6,546 bases of DNA, from the NCBI GenBank assembly GCA_903931355.1, contig CAIZCB010000059.1:1-6546 (forward strand). Direction: 5' to 3'. The notes below the pieces were generated by a model that was not told the origin of the DNA, did not search any database, and saw only the letters and a list, made by a program, of their open reading frames with translations. The position numbers and the translations under genes were made by a program. Shown here piece by piece: positions 6,313-6,546 of the stretch; the stretch's first letter is position 1; the number at the start of each line of letters is the position of its first letter. The stretch is from an uncultured Pseudomonadota bacterium (GTDB lineage Bacteria; Pseudomonadota; Gammaproteobacteria; Methylococcales; Methylomonadaceae).

Positions 6313-6546
6313 TTAGTTGCTGATCGCGGATTTGATTTGTTGTGCCTGTTGAGATGACGGAAAACTCGTCAGCAATTGCTGGCTGTAGTCTGCTGCCAAT
6401 TTATTATTGCCTAAAGCGCGTTCGGTTTGTGTAGCCAGCCATAGCGATTCGGCTGTGTGTTTGGCGACACTTAAATAACGCTCCATAAAACCACGCGCCG
6501 ATAAATATTGGCGATGGTGATAACTGATTTTTTGCATTTCCAGCAA
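6313..6546 (-). CDS. pilW: PilW/PilF-like type IV pilus biogenesis TPR protein, C-terminal fragment cut by window edge
   Basis: Only the last 77 codons are in the window; the frame stays open through the right edge, so no start is called. The family is a TPR lipoprotein that stabilises the PilQ secretin and type IV pilus fibres at the outer membrane. Visible are helix pairs of TPR type: an arm with YLSARGFMERYLSVAKHTAE, then LWLATQTERALGNNKLAADYS, then a closing LLTSFPSSQQAQQIKS, the last being a common ending for this family (LL..FP.S..A). Identification rests on this weak similarity plus gene order: pilF/pilW stands upstream of hisS in gammaproteobacterial genomes, usually with rodZ and ispG between. 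Another TPR protein cannot be excluded. The short 18-nt gap to hisS suggests cotranscription. Confidence 0.7.
   Translation of the reverse strand: MLEMQKISYHHRQYLSARGFMERYLSVAKHTAESLWLATQTERALGNNKLAADYSQQLLTSFPSSQQAQQIKSAISN

Overview
The window reads as a chromosomal housekeeping block from a gammaproteobacterium of moderate GC content. The order pilW-hisS-yfgM-bamB-der, all on the minus strand, is a shortened form of the pilF(pilW)-rodZ-ispG-hisS-yfgM-bamB-der cluster known from Escherichia coli and relatives. BamB and YfgM place it among outer-membrane proteobacteria. The protein style, plus the CCCCCTTT/AAAGGGGG hairpin repeats between genes, would suit a methanotroph of the Methylococcales, but that is an impression and was not tested.

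Layout, right to left in the direction of transcription. The C-terminal end of a PilW/PilF-like TPR protein enters at the right edge (6313-6546). It is followed by hisS (histidyl-tRNA synthetase), yfgM (membrane-anchored TPR chaperone partner of SecYEG), bamB (outer-membrane lipoprotein of the BAM complex), der (double-GTPase ribosome assembly factor) and tpx (thiol peroxidase). Gaps between these genes are only 3-24 nt, so one polycistronic mRNA is likely. It would join pilus biogenesis, translation, envelope assembly, ribosome maturation and periplasmic or cytoplasmic peroxide defence.

Left of tpx is a 246-nt spacer. It holds a 172-bp nested palindromic element (989-1160): 37-bp terminal inverted repeats matching at 33 of 37 positions, enclosing two G/C-tract hairpins. 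A third, degenerate copy of the arm lies just outside it (about 948-981). This is the most distinctive non-coding structure in the window.

The left 930 bases carry two genes I cannot assign to a family. One is a 169-aa multi-pass membrane protein on the minus strand (419-928). The other is an 88-aa predicted lipoprotein on the plus strand (151-417) that ends in a twin CX3C cysteine motif. Their stop codons face each other across a single base. I see no tRNA, rRNA, CRISPR array, transposase or phage gene. The operon genes look intact and ordinary. The unusual material is the palindromic spacer and the small cysteine-motif lipoprotein.
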